6,453 bases of DNA from an uncultured Treponema sp. (GTDB lineage Bacteria > Spirochaetota > Spirochaetia > Treponematales > Treponemataceae), in contig NZ_CALHGC010000322.1 in NCBI RefSeq assembly GCF_938029485.1, positions 1-6,453 on the forward strand, read 5' to 3'. Both the position numbers and the translations under genes were made by a program. The notes under the pieces are model-generated. The model saw only the letters and a list, made by a program, of their open reading frames with translations. It ran no database searches and was not told the origin of the DNA. Below are positions 6,393 to 6,453 of the stretch, one piece after another. Positions within the stretch are counted from its first letter, which is position 1; every line of letters begins with the position of its first letter.

Positions 6393-6453
6393 ATGAGAAT
6401 CTATATTCCCCAAAAAATAACCATTACCGTAAAAAATCGGCTACACTCCCGGC
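6393..6453 (+). CDS. Start of a divergent gene of unknown function, 3' end outside the window
   Basis: ATG at 6393-6395 opens a frame that stays open for 20 codons to the right edge, beginning MRIYIPQKITITVKNRL. AGGG at 6382-6385 lies 7 bases upstream, a usable Shine-Dalgarno. A TATAGT (6331-6336) could serve as a -10 box, but no good -35 precedes it. The visible peptide is basic, with alternating Ile/Val and polar residues. Too little is present to name a family. It is transcribed away from the lipoprotein gene. Confidence 0.45.
   Translation, partial: MRIYIPQKITITVKNRLHSR

Overview
The window looks like chromosomal DNA from a spirochaete, most likely an oral-type Treponema. This rests on the character of the ScpA, ScpB and pseudouridine synthase proteins and on a very large lipoprotein next to housekeeping genes. 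No tool or database was used, so the genus is an inference. GC content is moderate. I see no phage, transposon, CRISPR, tRNA or rRNA signal.

Layout. At the left edge the 3' part of a small DsrE/F-like gene runs rightward and ends at 293. It converges on a long block of five leftward (minus-strand) genes. A GC-rich hairpin at 301-320 separates the two sides. Read in transcription order (right to left), the minus block is an 847-residue lipoprotein with a predicted multi-bladed beta-propeller (3689-6232), a family 2 glycosyltransferase (2646-3680), a spacer of about 200 bases, then scpA (1665-2441), scpB (1130-1663) and an RluB-type 23S rRNA pseudouridine synthase (358-1092). At the far right a divergent plus-strand gene seems to begin at 6393 and leaves the window after 20 codons.

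The block appears to be two transcription units. The lipoprotein has a good sigma-70-like promoter at 6334-6362, a leader of about 95 bases containing an A/T-stem hairpin, and a strong Shine-Dalgarno. The glycosyltransferase follows 8 bases after the lipoprotein stop and has no ribosome-binding site of its own, so it is probably translationally coupled. scpA has its own promoter, whose -10 box lies so close to the ATG that the mRNA is predicted to be leaderless. scpB starts one base after the scpA stop, and the pseudouridine synthase follows closely.

Functionally, ScpA and ScpB are the kleisin and winged-helix partners of SMC in chromosome condensation and segregation, and the pseudouridine synthase acts on ribosomal RNA. 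This cluster is common across bacteria. The less ordinary part is the lipoprotein plus glycosyltransferase pair, which suggests an envelope or surface role of unknown nature. I found no convincing undescribed system. The best leads are this pair, the leaderless scpA promoter, the structured lipoprotein leader, and a short motif shared by the regions just downstream of both transcription units.
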